A stretch of DNA of 64,000 nucleotides from Copromyces sp. CBS 386.78 (lineage: Eukaryota > Ascomycota > Sordariomycetes > Sordariales > Sordariaceae). The DNA is taken from contig MU839124.1 of assembly GCA_030685235.1 (NCBI GenBank), positions 248,001 to 312,000 of the forward strand. Direction: 5' to 3'. The notes beneath the pieces were generated by a model that was given only the letters and a program-made list of their open reading frames with translations, was not told where the DNA came from and ran no database searches. Position 1 is the stretch's first letter, and each line of letters begins with the position of its first letter. Shown in pieces: positions 63,422-64,000 of this stretch. A program made the translations under genes and the position numbers.

Positions 63422-64000
63422 AGATAGAGTTGGCTATAAAAGATTAGGAAGAGGATAATCCGGGTAAATAATAGTCCGTTTCTAATAAGAGGATTATAGT
63501 TATTTATATCGTCTTAAAGTGTTAGAATACTCTAATAACTAAAAAGAAGGATATAGTTATTAAATCTTTTAAAAATAATGGTATATATATTCTTCTAAAT
63601 GGTAGCGAGAATTACTTCGTTAATATTAAAGAGATTGATTGGGAAACTATCGACTAGCGTAATTAGGAGAATACTATTAATATTATAATAGGGATTAACG
63701 ATTTTGAAAATATCCTTGTTGTTGAATATAATGGTATTGTTTACGAATTATAAATAGAGGAGAGGATAAGGTCTAGTTATAACTAATTTAAGAAGGCAAA
63801 ATTAAAAGATTGGTATAAATAACACAATTTATTAATATTAAGGAATAAAGACAGCTTTATCTAGCAGTTAAAGTAGTATAACTAATAATACTAGCAACCA
63901 GAGCAACCAATAATTTAGATTTATTACTAGATTTATTACTAGATTTATTACTAGATTTATTACCAACAATCTAATTTACTAGTAGTTATACTAGCAATCT
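63422..64000 (+). pseudogene. Element E: C-terminal part of the DDE_1 transposase, runs off the right edge
   Basis: Continues the E frame interrupted at 23559: if A2 and one copy of AGAT are removed, codons ...LKEEI join ELAIKD... without a shift. The text SVSNKRIIV and KSFKNNGIYILLNGSENY matches the conserved C-terminal part of fungal DDE_1 transposases (WSVSDRRV, then KSFR..GI....DGSED). Stops are again TAG or TAA at likely Gln/Trp positions. Near the edge a 12-bp unit (ATTTATTACTAG) occurs four times (63919-63966). The right end of E is outside the window. Confidence 0.75.
63919..63966 (+). repeat. Four 12-bp tandem repeats in element E
   Basis: Four consecutive copies of ATTTATTACTAG (the last ending ACCA). 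In the E frame each unit is Ile-Tyr-Tyr-stop, and the unmutated unit would end in a CAG-type codon. Confidence 0.8.

Larger units (their letters stand above)
21851..64000. other. RIP-mutated AT-rich nested transposon block
   Basis: From about 22.2 kb to the end the sequence becomes AT-rich, is full of TpA and almost devoid of CpA, yet keeps many CpG. This is the footprint of repeat-induced point mutation, which turns C into T mainly at CpA. No intact long open frame remains. Paired copies of the same repeat differ by C/T and G/A changes. The whole block is explained by seven elements (E, A2, B, A1, C, C2, D) described separately. Confidence 0.9.

Noticed and set aside
22000..64000. CRISPR array, rRNA or tRNA genes in the repeat-rich block
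   Set aside because: Repeats are dispersed transposon copies or short tandem units without spacer structure, and I saw no tRNA-like fold or conserved rRNA segment.

Overview
The window looks like a chromosome segment from a filamentous ascomycete of the Sordariaceae, most likely Neurospora or a close relative. Evidence: short 57-116 bp spliceosomal introns with GTAAG-type donors and CTAAC branch sites, an AA9 oxygenase with a CBM1 that closely resembles the Neurospora crassa protein I know as NcLPMO9C, and a large block of AT-rich sequence mutated in the repeat-induced point mutation (RIP) pattern. The species is an inference.

Region 1 (1-21,850) is ordinary gene-bearing DNA. It holds the start of a gene leaving the left edge, then a small secondary-metabolite group: a short-chain dehydrogenase (minus strand), a divergent cupin oxidoreductase and a 2,378-residue highly reducing polyketide synthase. 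This PKS + SDR + cupin set resembles clusters that make alkyl salicylaldehydes such as sordarial; the rest of the cluster would lie off the left edge. Further right come a METTL13/EEF1AKMT4-like methyltransferase, the secreted cellulose-active LPMO with four CCGGGG sites in its promoter, a 440-bp MITE with a perfect 8-bp target-site duplication, and a RhoGAP-domain protein whose arginine finger is missing.

Region 2 (about 21,850-64,000) contains no intact gene. It is a nest of transposable elements that can be peeled apart exactly. The outermost is a DDE_1 (pogo-like) DNA transposon, 'E', from about 21.9 kb to beyond the right edge. A Ty3/Gypsy element 'A2' (23,560-63,421) sits inside the E transposase ORF. 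A second, very large Gypsy-type element 'B' (23,847-49,029) sits inside the left LTR of A2. A second copy of family A, 'A1' (27,930-39,431), sits inside B. A Mutator-like transposon 'C' (30,436-34,100) sits inside A1. A non-autonomous relative of C, 'C2' (44,501-45,147), also sits in B, and a Tad-like LINE 'D' (50,868-57,636) sits in A2. LTR pairs agree in length to the base (357/357, 439/439, and 287+58=345/345), and target duplications or restored reading frames support each step. Differences between the two B LTRs are C/T or G/A transitions only, as RIP produces, and the transposon coding regions are broken by matching stops and by Asp-to-Asn changes at catalytic positions.

The most unusual items are the five-deep datable nest, the size of B (about 13.0 kb after removing insertions) with an unidentified antisense ORF that stays in frame across the A1 insertion, the PKS with altered DH and ER motifs, and the RhoGAP protein without its catalytic arginine. 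All domain calls come from reading motifs by eye; no database search was run.
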